The notes under the pieces: model-generated
Seen by the model: only the letters and a program-made list of their open reading frames with translations
What the model was told of the DNA's origin: nothing
The model's database searches: none
Assembly (NCBI GenBank): GCA_946811695.1
Contig: OX328128.1
Location: forward strand, 31,225,915 to 31,289,914
Length of the DNA: 64,000 nt
Origin: Gonocerus acuteangulatus
Lineage: Eukaryota > Arthropoda > Insecta > Hemiptera > Coreidae
Reading direction: 5' to 3'
Shown: positions 45,045 through 52,165 of the stretch, in pieces
Numbering within the stretch: the first letter of the stretch is position 1
How the letters are laid out: every line of letters begins with the position of its first letter
Program-made: the position numbers and the translations under genes

Positions 45045-46191
45045 TAATCTATCATATCTATATAGCATATGATGAAGTCGATACATACCATTATGTATGA
45101 ACAATGTGTGCAGAGGATACCAACTATCACAGTGCCAACGATACCGACAACAATCCCACCATTCTTGAAGCCATCAGCCATTGCAAGAACTCCACTCCCT
45201 AAGCTGCTCTTCACGACATGGAGCAGGGCGTCGAAATCTCTAGGCAAGAAGTCAAAGGAAAATTAAATACAGAATGTTATGAAGTTCAAATTAAATATTT
45301 CGGTAAATTAAAAATACATTTCTATATTTTATGAAATGCACTTTTTGCCAAATTTGAAAAATGTTATTATGAAGTATTGGTGGATTTCTCACATTGTTTC
45401 ATAATCACATAACCTGTGGCAGTATTGAAAGGGGGAAAAAAATAAAGGTTGGTAAGGAAAGGGAATTTTGGAGCTACTTGTGATAATTCTTCCAGCTAAC
45501 TGGAAGAGCTGAGAAAATCTGTGACCAGTGCTTGTCATACTCGGTGAAACTGGCTTGAGCATGGGAGGTGGGGTAAAGAAGCACAGAATGCCGAGAAATT
45601 TAATTTAAAATCTGGACAGTAATTTTTAAATTAAATTCCTCAGAGTTCAGTGCTACTTACCCTCCCCTCCATCATCCCTATTTAATTAAATTAAATTTAA
45701 AATCTGAACAGTAATGAATGAGCCAACAACCAAAAGCAACATTGAATACAACGGTTCCTGTAGATCACAGAATTTATGCCACGTTGGGCGTAGTCAGTTC
45801 ATGGATGGGTGACCACTACAGAAAACCATGTGACTGTATTATTAAAGGGTGGAAATCTATTGATAGCGGGGCACTAATAACCTGCTAGAGAGAGAGTTGA
45901 AACTAAGTAATAAAAAAAAAGAAAGAAAGTAATGAATGAATTTTATGAAACCAAAACTTAATTGTACTAAAAATTTCAGAAATTGTAAAGTTTCTCTTGT
46001 AAATGCTAATCGACGTATATATATATATATATATATATATAGTCGATTAGCATTTACAAGAGAAACTTTACAATTTCTGATATATATACATATAGGACTA
46101 TACTTACGAAGTTGGGTGAACTTTGCTTATTTCTTCTTCTGATTTTTCTGCTTCTCCCCCTTTCCCACATGGCGAGCCGGTCAGCTCTATC
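27796..46191 (-). CDS. Proton-coupled amino acid transporter (SLC36/PAT family), first coding exon missing
   Basis: Eight minus-strand exons in perfect phase: 46191-46108, 45239-45089, 43805-43681, 41493-41409, 40933-40658, 39197-39022, 36087-35918 and 28037-27796. They give 435 residues and a stop; PAT proteins are usually about 450-490, so only a short N-terminal exon is missing upstream. Family marks: ELTG then [20 protein letters not shown] at the first helix, a Cys-containing extracellular loop ([18 protein letters not shown]), [25 protein letters not shown], and [12 protein letters not shown] near the end. The family carries small neutral amino acids with protons across plasma or lysosomal membranes and can feed TOR signalling; this is family knowledge. 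Odd point: the usual Met-Pro after GSGVLA is Met-Ala. The last intron holds an intact retrotransposon in the same orientation. A possible 3' signal on this strand is at 27416-27411. Confidence 0.9.
28732..28784. repeat. (TA)n microsatellite
   Basis: One phase slip (TAATAT) near the left end; PAT intron. Confidence 0.95.
29025..29038. repeat. Target-site duplication, 3' side of the retrotransposon
   Basis: TCCTTTTATGTGTT, identical to 34852-34865. It directly abuts the T-rich (minus-strand A-rich) tail. Confidence 0.92.
29246..29315. repeat. (TA)n microsatellite inside the retrotransposon 3' UTR
   Basis: About 35 units, between the ORF2 stop and the A-rich tail, so it is part of the element. 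Confidence 0.95.
29536..33195 (-). CDS. Retrotransposon ORF2 (endonuclease, reverse transcriptase, RNase H)
   Basis: 1219 residues, uninterrupted. The N-terminal APE-type endonuclease has QWNING at residues 6-11, QETHL near 35, a D-x-N motif (SDINAES) and SDHFP. The reverse transcriptase has [27 protein letters not shown] and YADD near residue 663. The RNase H domain has FTDGS near 956, the SAELQAI Glu, FTDSLSS, and WLPGH with VDELA. The C-terminal Cys/His motif [17 protein letters not shown] is near 1160. All expected catalytic acids are present. The endonuclease nicks target DNA and the RT primes from the nick; this is family knowledge. It could be translated by reinitiation after ORF1, since no overlap exists. 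Confidence 0.95.
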   Translation of the reverse strand: MMSILQWNINGLKRHFADLRLLFREENVRIAALQETHLTPGKDFSIHGFTIYRHDYIFGNKACGGVAVCVRDDTYSEPLNLLSTIQAVAVSVHLPFRITICSVYLPPSEPLDIHAINDLLAQLPPPILLLSDINAESVIWGANNTNHRGYHLQTIFENFDLVPLNTNAPTHLCSRTGTLTNIDISLASPNVYTRFSWNVCQDSHGSDHFPIILKHDLTLPLFNTTSIYNIKKANWDLYQNLILQKLDTLNTTSIEDITHIINSAAEQSIPITTGNYKKTPVPWWNEECRAAINDRKRALRLFRMNPSDQLLYEYKRKKAKAQWVVKTSKKKCWSEFVSSINKYTPLQSIWQKINKIQHKKYRAPITGLLINNDIETDPRTISNVLGHHFSFTSSDAHFTEEFLRHKQLLETTPTPTIHNFPHPLNEPFTLQELTQTLSSLKPTSPGQDKIQYDMIKKLPSECLCLLLSSFNQFYENCTYPLMWNESIIIPLLKPGKDKRFPSSYRPISLSSCLSKVFERMVNKRLLWYLEKNNLLSGFQCGFRPGHSTMHHIARLETDILNTFVKKEYMLTVSLDIEKAFDTVWRRIIIDQLHKWNIQGSVLCFLVNYLSNRTFRVRIGTELSDVFIQSNGVPQGGVLSPTLFAIALNSITDYIPQNVSYCLYADDLLIYTTSHYYQLAQENIQTAIHNLENWCNLTGFKISVEKSKAILFTRKRTRPIPQITLYSTDINSTETIKFLGLTFDSRLTWLPHLKELLIRCKKSLNLLRILSNTKWGADRSVMLTFYRAYTRSLLDYGCIAYSSASKTRLKLVDAIHNTGIRLATGAFRSSPALSLYVESGEMPLEYRRQIIGLKFIHHSRFLNTHCTSSYTTNTCTHLYRQRKRAPKPLLLRLMEIEGNELETPIYTYKDTAFPPWRIRNLSVNLTLSKIKKNEPLASTMYSKMFTALKSENPHALKIFTDGSKTSFGTGSGAIVGQDFYQEKLLQNASVYSAELQAILLGISRIQTTDYNQVMLFTDSLSSLFSLNNIYTTHPIVKQILDHIHRLQENNIQIKMIWLPGHENISESTNVDELAKLATRRDTNDIDLLTLQDIKRLTYTKTLNNWQQYWQLTRDNKLREIKHTVQAWSSSSRDVRREEVVLCRLRIGHTLLTHSFLMTNTEKPTCRQCNLPLTVKHILTECRRRDYLQIPYDMTELLKEGSQSINTIFQHLKHTQLYNKI
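33394..34617 (-). CDS. Retrotransposon ORF1 (gag-like RNA-binding protein)
   Basis: 407 residues. The N-terminal half has a fold-like alternating region around residues 45-150, as in jockey/I ORF1 proteins with RRM-like modules. Three zinc knuckles follow at about residues 190-245: [27 protein letters not shown] and [16 protein letters not shown] likely coiled coil ([19 protein letters not shown]) lies near residues 295-320. The protein should coat element RNA in a ribonucleoprotein. Its end is Lys/Ser-rich. A 71-codon frame in the gap to ORF2 (33382-33167) is probably spurious. Confidence 0.92.
   Translation of the reverse strand: MKVKEGNMKPTPKGENSAASFSWRKASEELPVNTPSTTTPKFLIVKMDGEGKSFNNINPFVISKWTSTFSKTIRIRKMRKSGYLFLEVADAKAAINILSATHFNNVKISVSPHRTLNKSQGVFYCRDLRNVSDNEIAAELEDQCVSSIRRLGRAQNNTSALFLATFETPYLPEKIKAGYLSIPIRPYIPQPMICTNCYKIGHRKNRCENPSICKGCSLEVHEGDCSMLTCRLCSGNHPNLDKECPKLNEEIKIKKIMVTSKVSYYEAKKQISSTKKSYANTIKSNIDCNSTVNNKLMEMVSNLEKRMEALEKSISENFKSIQTSDKWTTKDIDSNDNSASNDLLLERFNKLETLFSTLEKKFVKEDKAIKKKDQKGDEEMINTTENLLSGGSKLTLPEGKSKRNQKS
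34852..34865. repeat. Target-site duplication, 5' side of the retrotransposon
   Basis: TCCTTTTATGTGTT, identical to 29025-29038. The element's minus-strand 5' end starts GTCGCACCTCAGAC immediately inside it. Confidence 0.92.
35747..35883. repeat. Double (TA)n tract with central phase reversal
   Basis: Two runs joined by ATATTATATATGTAATATA; 35 bp from a PAT exon donor. Confidence 0.95.
35918..36087 (-). CDS. PAT transporter exon
   Basis: 170 nt after GTGTTTACAG, donor ACTG|GTATGT. Encodes a helix ([20 protein letters not shown]) and a polar loop. Two back-to-back (TA)n tracts begin 35 bp downstream in the intron. Confidence 0.9.
36450..36545. repeat. Dispersed repeat (AGGAACTGCCTCATCTTAGC family)
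   Basis: GACTCCCAGGAACTGCCTCA then TCTTAGCACGTTTCCGTTC. Related pieces at 13130-13260, 46266-46385 and 62618-62720. Short companion blocks with TTTCCTC/GAGGAAA pairs are at 2905-2960, 36600-36800, 41800-41855 and 58440-58500. Confidence 0.65.
36985..37480. repeat. Minisatellite of about 145 bp inside a dispersed repeat
   Basis: Units carry CGGTTCATTAGAAGG, a G-run with GTTTACTCCGGACCC, and AACTCGGTATTCGTAGTGG. GGTTCATTAG starts recur near 37158, 37299 and 37446. The larger repeat runs on to about 37970 (TATGCAGCTCCTGCGTGACG). Confidence 0.82.
38478..38770 (+). mobile_element. tRNA-derived SINE, family 2
   Basis: The head GAGTTTGCCTCAGCGGTAGA with GCACTCGACT is a good A-box/D-arm mimic. A CGAGTCCAAAACTTGG stretch stands at the B-box position but is degraded. 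The body has CATTAAAGATTTTAACTTTTAG and GTTCGAGGGTCGGATTCGG. Confidence 0.65.
38954..39005. repeat. Poly(A) tract
   Basis: About 52 A, 16 bp inside the intron beyond the PAT exon that ends at 39022. In transcript sense this is a U-run just after the donor. Confidence 0.95.
39022..39197 (-). CDS. PAT transporter exon, ILPIENSMK motif
   Basis: 176 nt after ACTTTTTAG, donor GATGC|GTAAGT. Encodes the conserved [11 protein letters not shown], a helix and [10 protein letters not shown] 52-A run lies just inside the downstream intron. Confidence 0.9.
39255..39425 (+). mobile_element. SINE family 1, 5'-truncated plus copy
   Basis: Keeps the B box (GGTTCAATTCCC), the GGTGGTGGCTTTTCTTTCG body and the TTTATTTAAATTTTAAC end. 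Confidence 0.7.
39648..39800 (-). mobile_element. SINE family 1, truncated minus copy
   Basis: Tail and body present (GCCAGGATAGGGATGATGCC); stops at the B box GGGTTCAATTCCCAC. Confidence 0.7.
40383..40432. repeat. Short hairpin in PAT intron
   Basis: Arms GTTATTTAGTAATGGAC and GTCCATTACTAAATAAC are perfect complements with a loop of about 16 bases. Confidence 0.75.
40658..40933 (-). CDS. PAT transporter exon, central helices
   Basis: 276 nt in phase 0 on both ends, acceptor TTTTTTTCCAG, donor GGGACG|GTAAGT. Encodes [15 protein letters not shown], two helices, then [14 protein letters not shown]. Confidence 0.9.
41409..41493 (-). CDS. PAT transporter exon, third helix
   Basis: 85 nt after TTATTTCCAG, donor GAAAAA|GTAAGG. 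Encodes [20 protein letters not shown] and LVASTFEK. Confidence 0.88.
41930..42142 (-). mobile_element. SINE family 1, minus copy
   Basis: Near full length. The reverse complement reads GGGTTCGATTCCCAC in the B box and ends in the AAATTTAAATTAAATAAA tail. Lies in a PAT intron. Confidence 0.82.
42151..42265. repeat. Compound direct and inverted repeat
   Basis: A 30-bp segment (TTACATGATGAATGTGAACA onward) occurs at 42151-42180 and 42221-42250. 42193-42221 and 42237-42265 are 29-bp perfect inverted arms. It directly follows a SINE. Confidence 0.8.
42332..42484. mobile_element. piggyBac-type MITE with TTAA duplication
   Basis: 153 bp with 16-bp inverted ends CCCTTAATTAGTGGCG / CGCCATTAATTAAGGG (one mismatch), flanked on both sides by TTAA (42328-42331 and 42485-42488). 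TTAA targeting with CCC ends is diagnostic of piggyBac elements. It contains the palindrome CGGGTCAATATGACCCG, as the piggyBac relic at 20.3 kb contains GGGTCACAGGTGACCC. Confidence 0.82.
42500..43620. repeat. AAATAATTATTTCA-rich region with a Tc1-like direct repeat
   Basis: Two blocks of degenerate self-complementary AAATAATTTATTTCA motifs (42510-42700 and 43300-43620) surround a segment with two copies of AAAAAGTATTGGAACACCC (42835-42853 and 43031-43049). Paired short repeats of this kind occur in Tc1-like IR/DR ends, but no transposase or clear TIR is seen. Confidence 0.45.
43229..43267. repeat. Poly(A) tract
   Basis: 39 A in a PAT intron. Confidence 0.95.
43681..43805 (-). CDS. PAT transporter exon, Cys-rich loop
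   Basis: 125 nt after TTATTGCAG, donor GTCAG|GTATTA. Encodes [20 protein letters not shown] and TCEQSLRYC, the loop after helix 2. Confidence 0.88.
44993..45040. repeat. (TA)n microsatellite with TATG run
   Basis: About 24 TA units preceded by (TATG)n (44971-44993), close to a PAT exon donor. Confidence 0.95.
45089..45239 (-). CDS. PAT transporter exon, first two membrane helices
   Basis: 151 nt after CTTGCCTAG, donor ATG|GTATGT. Encodes the conserved first helix ([17 protein letters not shown]) and a second Gly/Val-rich helix. A (TA)n tract lies 49 bp into the downstream intron. Confidence 0.9.
45976..46080. repeat. Perfect 39-bp inverted repeat around a (TA)n core
   Basis: 45976-46014 and 46042-46080 are exact reverse complements, starting TCAGAAATTGTAAAGTTTCT and separated only by GTATAT...TA (27 bp). 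It lies 28 bp beyond the donor of the PAT exon ending at 46108. Confidence 0.88.
46108..46191 (-). CDS. PAT transporter, second coding exon (N-terminal cytoplasmic segment)
   Basis: 84 nt after ATATTTCAG, donor TTC|GTAAGTA. Encodes [20 protein letters not shown] then ISKVHPT. It needs two codon bases from an upstream exon I could not locate. Confidence 0.8.
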
Positions 46192-46265
46192 CTGAAATAT
46201 ATTTATTATTTATTTTAATTAAATAATATCAACTCATTATGTTGTATACACTCTATGGAAAAAAG

Positions 46266-46385
46266 TCTGACTCCCAGGAACTGCGTCATCCTCGCACATT
46301 TCTGTTCATATGCCATTAGTAAAAGAATAGAAACAGTTATTGACACATTTTGATCTTTCGTGAAAAATATACGATGAAATCTCCA
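46266..46385. repeat. Dispersed repeat (AGGAACTGCCTCATCTTAGC family)
   Basis: GACTCCCAGGAACTGCGTCA, TTTCTGTTCATATGCC, AATAGAAACAGTTATTG. About 70 bp upstream of the first PAT exon found. Confidence 0.6.
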
Positions 46386-47851
46386 TCATGTGCCAAATGA
46401 GATTGATTTAGCAAAAATCGCATATGAACTGCATTTGAAGGAAATTTAATTTAATAATAATAGATGCTTTTCATTTTCTACAATTTCCCAATCGGTTTCG
46501 ATGTAAACAAGAATATATATTTGAAAATCTGAAGAAAAATCTAGTTTTGTCTATCTATCTATTAGATAGATGTATCTAATCCATGCAAATTCTTAGAAAG
46601 GGATATAAAATAATTTAACAATGAAAAAACTCAAATAATTCAAAATTAATGCATCTGTACAATAACAAACAAACCAATGTACACAAAATGTTTGTGCACA
46701 TCTTCTTGTTCAAATCAAGACATAATCTTCTTACCAAGAGTGAACGTGAGATATTGCAAAGGCCCAACAAAAGAGTGAAAGTCCTCTACAATTGTTCGGG
46801 ACGATTATCATTAAGTAGAAAGCCTGTTATTCATTCATAAATACTCTTTCATTGCTCTGTCATTACATTCATGAGTTTGATTGATAATCAATGAAAGGAG
46901 CTTCTTTCCTATGGCTCATCTACTGTCATTTTTAGAACTTTTCCAAAGAATGCAACTATTGAGGTTGCACTCATTAAAGAGATTTAGAAAACTGCCAATT
47001 TTCATCAATCCTACTTACTAAATACAAAAATTACCCTCTGTTAAAATCTACTATTTATTTGTCAAATACCACTCACTCACTGACAAGCGTCGCCAAGCCC
47101 AAACCACTTGACAGAAAAATTGGAAATTTTGCATGGACAGACCATTTAGGATGTAAACACTCGCTAAGAAAGGTTTTTTTGATATTCAAAGTTTTAAGTA
47201 TTTTTAGTTTTAATGATTGAAGTTAAGTTTGAATTTTTAGTTTTAAAGAGAGCATGCTTGCCTAGGCAGCATGCGTTGCTAGGATGATAACAAAACAGCT
47301 GTTACCATACTCTATCTATTTCATAGTATTATTTTGAATTGCAGTTAATTTCAACTATGATGGCAGTCCTTGAATTACTAGAAATAAACCGTCCCTCATA
47401 GAGTTTATACTATGAAGGACAAAATCACCATTTTAATTGAGGTTGATTTCAACTTGTCCCCCATAGAGTTTTCCTGGTGATGGTCCATCCGAGGTAATAA
47501 TATCCCGGACCCTTACAGTCTCCACACCCATCAGCATCCCCAGTCAGAACACTTCATGTTAATGCTCGTAAATATTAACGTACATTTATTATTGACGAAT
47601 TTTAACCCTTACTGGTATAACTCCAGTTACTGGTAACCTACTAGATAACGGGTTATCTCTAGGTTATTTGTTTGTTGACACTGGTCCGGAGCGCCCAAGT
47701 GTCAAGAAACATTATACTTTGATTACTTATCAATTGATGAATAACATATAGTATGACGGGTACCATGCTATAATAAACTGCTAAAAATTATATAGTAGTG
47801 TTAATTTTGAGGATACATTATTTAGCGCAATAAAAAAAAACTATGGGTCTG

Positions 47852-48030
47852 TTTGCGATGAGCACATCCAGTTACTTGTGAATTATCTGTAGTGATTACA
47901 ACTGTGATTCAGGGCATGTGCATAACTCATTCGTTCATTAATGCTATGATACAACTCGCTTATAACCTGTATAACAGTCAACTTTAGTGCTTAACGTTTT
48001 TATTCTTAATTAGGTTAAAATGAATAAGGA
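47852..48030. mobile_element. Diverged partial copy of the 3.6-kb fold-back family
   Basis: GGTCTGTTTGCGATGAGCAC and CATCCAGTTACTTGTGAA match the 52-bp end at 3577. The AACCTGTATAACAGTCAACT stretch matches 4062-4081. No matching right end. Confidence 0.5.
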
Positions 48031-48108
48031 TACGAAGTTTCACGAAAATTGGAGTCGAGGCACTTCTCGCTCAGAATTACCAAAAGAATAATCAATAATA
48101 TAATTGAA

Positions 48109-48337
48109 GGGCTCAGTGCCAAAGGTGACTAACCCAGAATAACAAATAACTGAGAAAATTGAAGTTAAAGGTGTGAAGAATATAAAAACATTTGTGTTGG
48201 TAACAGAAATGAGTTTAATTGGACCAATTAAAATTATTTCTGTCACCAACACTCATTTTTTTCAGATTCCTCGAAGCTATAACTCCAAATTTCTCAGCTA
48301 TTTCTAATTGTGGGTTAGTCACCTTTGGCACCGAGCT
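48109..48337. repeat. 229-bp near-continuous hairpin
   Basis: Left arm GGGCTCAGTGCCAAAGGTGA and right arm ending TCACCTTTGGCACCGAGC converge on AATTGGACCAATT at 48217-48229 with almost no loop. Arms of about 110 bp are mostly complementary, with small bulges. If transcribed, it would give a long double-stranded hairpin RNA. Confidence 0.75.
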
Positions 48338-48822
48338 TTTCAGTAGATATATAATATAAAAAAATGATGTGTAGAGTAACACTACCACCGTAAAATAACT
48401 TTTACCAGGAGGTAGAGCAAAATAATAAAAGAAATAAATTGTTAAGAAATAATATATTGTCTTCTATGGAATCAGGAAATGAAATAACTAGTGATAGGCT
48501 AATAATTATAATAAGTATAAGAATAATCTGTTAATACACAATTTGTCTTTTGGGGAACACTATAACTAAATTGTGTATTTGCGGAACGCAACTCAGAAAA
48601 AGGAATATACCAGAATAGGAGGTTACGCATTCAGTGTTGCCACTAGCCTGCGCTCACTCTCAAAATAATTTAAAGCAGGGGTGGCCCCAGGTGACAGATG
48701 TGCGAGACAAGCGGGAGGTTACCCACTGTTACAGCCTAATAACCCCTTTCTTCATGGAGCCCTTCCCAAGGAATAGACTTGCAGTAATAGAAAGGCCATA
48801 ATAACATAAAATACTTATATCA

Positions 48823-48827
<5 letters not shown>

Positions 48828-48895
<68 letters not shown>
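48828..48895. repeat. (TA)n microsatellite
   Basis: TA run with one TGTA interruption. Confidence 0.95.
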
Positions 48896-48946
48896 TCACC
48901 TTTTTGTTTATAAATTTATAGCTGACGTTTTATGTTACACACACAC

Positions 48947-48951
<5 letters not shown>

Positions 48952-49037
<86 letters not shown>

Positions 49038-49080
49038 TGTATGTGTGTGTGTGTGTGTGTGTGTCTGTATGTGTGTGTGT
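48952..49080. repeat. Compound (TA)n(TG)n microsatellite
   Basis: A (TA)n run passes into (TG)n with TCTGTA interruptions; abuts the 49.08-kb fold-back element. Confidence 0.95.
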
Positions 49081-49673
49081 GGTAAAACTGAAGGAGAGCG
49101 TCCTCGGCGCCGATGTTTTTCAAATTTTGCACTATAACGTATTTTGATGCAATAAACACGAATCCGTAAAAAAAAAAAAAAAAGTTATTCTCAACTAGGA
49201 AAGAAATTATTAAGCACTAAAGTTCACTGTTATGGAGGTAATAAACGTTGGCGTAAACAGCGTATTAATAAACATGCATATTAAGAAGAATGTCTGGGAC
49301 GACTTTTGGACAGACGTGCTATGCGTTTCCGCTCGCTACGCTCGCTCAAGAAGATATCAAAACTCTAGTCAATCCACCTCGCTGTTATGGATAGAATTCC
49401 GATGTTATGGAGGTTATAAATAGTTTATCAAAATTTCAAATGAGAGTACTTTGTTTCCCAATGTTAGATGTCTGCGCATGCGCATGTTTAGAAAAACGCT
49501 GTTTACGCCAACTTTAACCACAATAACAGTGAACTTTAGTGCTTAATAACTTCTTTCCTAGTTAAGAGCAACTTTTTTTTTAACTGATTCGTGTTTAGTG
49601 CATCAAAATACGTTATAGGGCAAAATTTGAAAAAAAAAAAAATCGGTGCTGAGGACGCTCTCCTACAGTTTTA

Positions 49674-49676
<3 letters not shown>
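49080..49676. mobile_element. Fold-back element between TA/TG microsatellites
   Basis: About 190-bp inverted arms (left 49080-49270, right 49485-49676) starting GGTAAAACTGAAGGAGAGCG at the left and, from the right, GGTAAAACTGTAGGAGAGCG. The left flank is (TG)n and the right flank is (TA)n. The middle shares CGCTCAAGAAGATATCAAAACTC with the 3.5-4.3 kb fold-back element. Confidence 0.8.

Positions 49677-49733
<57 letters not shown>
49677..49733. repeat. (TA)n microsatellite
   Basis: Directly abuts the right end of the fold-back element. Confidence 0.95.
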
Positions 49734-49740
<7 letters not shown>

Positions 49741-49998
49741 TATCCACGCGAGAACCATTCGGCGCGGTTACACATATTTTCTAAATTGGGGACATATTTC
49801 TAATTTTTTCTTATTATTTATTGGCTAAATTATGTATCGGGAATTATAATAAAAACATATAACTGCTATTTCATAAATTATTTTGTTTTTATTCAACTAG
49901 AAAACAATTTCTAAATTTATTTTGGCACAATTGGCCCCCTCCCCGGTATAATTTTTCAGCAATACTGGGATATATCGATCCTTGAGGTGGAGACGCCA

Positions 49999-50240
49999 AA
50001 ATAAGTTTTATTTTATTATTTTTTTTTTTTTTGTTTTTTTTTTTACGGCGCTTCGACTTGTAGGCCATTAGTGACAGAGTATATATAGGTTGCCAAGACC
50101 TATACAGCCATAAAACATCAAAATAAGGTTTGTAGCTGTCGCCACATTATCTCCACATCGTTTTGAGAAGAAGTTAAAAGGCGTGAGAAAGGAAACCTAA
50201 ACCATGTGGTCATGACTGCCAAATATCCAAAGAGATACTA
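49999..50240 (+). repeat. Interspersed repeat with T-run and GGCCATTAG core
   Basis: A T-rich run, then TTACGGCGCTTCGACTTGTAGGCCATTAG. Related pieces are at 19980-20110 and, reversed, 52046-52165. Probably a SINE-like or retroelement 3' part; class unknown. Confidence 0.45.
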
Positions 50241-50897
50241 AAGTCATGGGAAAGAAACGAGGTAATAGGAAATTTCCTTTTCAGGAATACTCTATATGGA
50301 AATCCTTAGCTGACAGACCAAGGCCGCACAACATTTATTATAGTTCTTCCTCGGTTGTGCGGTATATCTCCCGGAAAATACACCTGTTTTCTCAGGGAAA
50401 ACTCCGGGTTTTCCCGGGAGATCCTTACAGCCTACCAATTAGATTCTGGAATTACTATCTAAACGAGATCTGCATTAAATGAGAACTTTATGACCTCATA
50501 AAGTAAAAGCAGTACCATAAGCACTAATGCTTGGCAAACAATAGAAATCGCGGTTCCATTAGAGATCATGAACCGTTTCTGGTAGAATACCTCATTAGTC
50601 TTAGAATTTAAATACAAATTAATCATGATAAACTAAGATAAATAAATGTTTCGTATATTTGGAATACGATACGATGTAATATCTTTATTGCTTTTAATGC
50701 AAAAGTATTTATAGTAAGGGGTTTTATAACAAAAACCCCTTGTAATAAAAAAAGAAAGAATAGTACATAATTGTTTACATTACAGAAAGTAAAAAAATAA
50801 AAACAAAGTATTGTAAATAATTACTTAAGCTAGCTCCTCAACTAACCATTCTTCATGTAATAAGAAAATAAAAACAAACTATAAAAAAGAACAGTAT

Positions 50898-50912
50898 ATA
50901 TATATATATATA

Positions 50913-50970
<58 letters not shown>
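50898..50970. repeat. (TA)n microsatellite
   Basis: Contains one TGTGTGTG block and abuts the left end of the pogo/Tigger-like element. Confidence 0.95.
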
Positions 50971-50973
<3 letters not shown>

Positions 50974-51480
50974 TGGACTCTCCCTTATCCGGCTTTCTTT
51001 TAACCGCCTCGCTCTCTCTAATCCGGCGGTCTCCGATAGGAATGAGTGACGGATTTCTGATCGGAACTAGCCAAACATTTGCTTCGTGGTATTTCATTGA
51101 AAGGAAGTCAAAGAAGGCTTATATGTTTCGATGTAGAGGCAGGAGCTTGTATTTGTACTAAGAATGTAAATATTTCTACAAAGGCATTAGCAGCTGGACC
51201 ACCACGGCCTGCTATATATTTTAATTCCTTGAAACTTTGACGTGCATATGCGCTTGTAAATAATAAACCTGCAAGGAATTACATATTTTGAATTTATTTT
51301 ATAATTGCCTAACGCTTACTAAAATATGCCATATTAAAAATGGTACATATTATTGTATCTTCAAATAACAAGGTTTTTAAAACACCATAAGTGACCACTT
51401 GTAATTGAATTCTCTTCTCCGGCGTTTTCTCTAATCCGACTGTACCCCGGGCCCGACGACGCCGGATTTGGGAGATACTA

Positions 51481-51483
<3 letters not shown>
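50971..51483. mobile_element. pogo/Tigger-like Tc1-mariner element inside a (TA)n tract
   Basis: 513 bp with inverted ends CAGTGGACTCTCCCTTATCC and, from the right, CACTAGTATCTCCCAAATCC. The left side abuts (TA)n directly and the right side abuts TGTATATATA. CA ends, TTATCCGG-type inner sequence and TA flanks fit pogo/Tigger insertion. No intact transposase frame. Confidence 0.65.
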
Positions 51484-51485
<2 letters not shown>

Positions 51486-51542
<57 letters not shown>

Positions 51543-51552
51543 TTATATATAT
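51486..51552. repeat. (TA)n microsatellite
   Basis: Between the pogo/Tigger-like element and a long inverted repeat; includes a TAATATATATTA phase reversal. Confidence 0.95.
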
Positions 51553-51567
51553 AGAACAGCCTTGTCA

Positions 51568-51950
51568 GACCAGATTTTTGTTTTTTATTTCCACTGTTTA
51601 TTAAATTACTTGTAAATGATTCACAAACTTTTACAATCAAACATAAAATAATATTTTATTTTTCATCTAACTTAATATCAGCACTGATGTCGTTGAAACT
51701 AAACAGACGTCTTTAAAACGTTAGTTTATCATAATTCAACAAAGAGAATTATTGAAATAATGTGATTTTTGAATGAGTTGATAATAAATTTTGATTTTTT
51801 CCAAGTCTAATTCGGGTTTGAATGTTTAATTTCAACCATATCAGTGCTGATATAAGTTAGATGAAAAATAAAATATTATTTTATGTTTGATTGTAACAGT
51901 TTGTGAATTATTTACACGTAATTTAATTAACAGGAGAAACAAAAAACTAA
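51568..51950. repeat. Inverted repeat with arms over 100 bp
   Basis: Left arm 51568-51704 and right arm 51822-51950 are largely complementary (for example TTCACAAACTTTTACAATCA against TGATTGTAACAGTTTGTGAA), with a loop of about 117 bp. A (TA)n tract ends 16 bp to the left. Confidence 0.7.
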
Positions 51951-52045
51951 ATTTTATTAGCTTTCATTTTAAAAAAATCATTGAAATCGGTTAAGATTTG
52001 GTGGCTGTAGCCTTTTTGAAACACGAAAAGTAGTTTGGCCCCACT

Positions 52046-52165
52046 GTCCGGCGGCAGGAATTTTCTTATCCCATGGCTCGTTGGGAAAATTCCTCTCTGC
52101 ACCCTGGATGTAGGCACTAATGGCCTAGATGTCGAGGCGCCGTACAAAACAAAAAAAAAAAAAAA
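52046..52165 (-). repeat. GGCCATTAG repeat, minus copy
   Basis: The reverse complement reads TTTTGTACGGCGCCTCGACA then CTAGGCCATTAGTGCC after a T-run. Same family as 50.0 kb. Confidence 0.45.
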
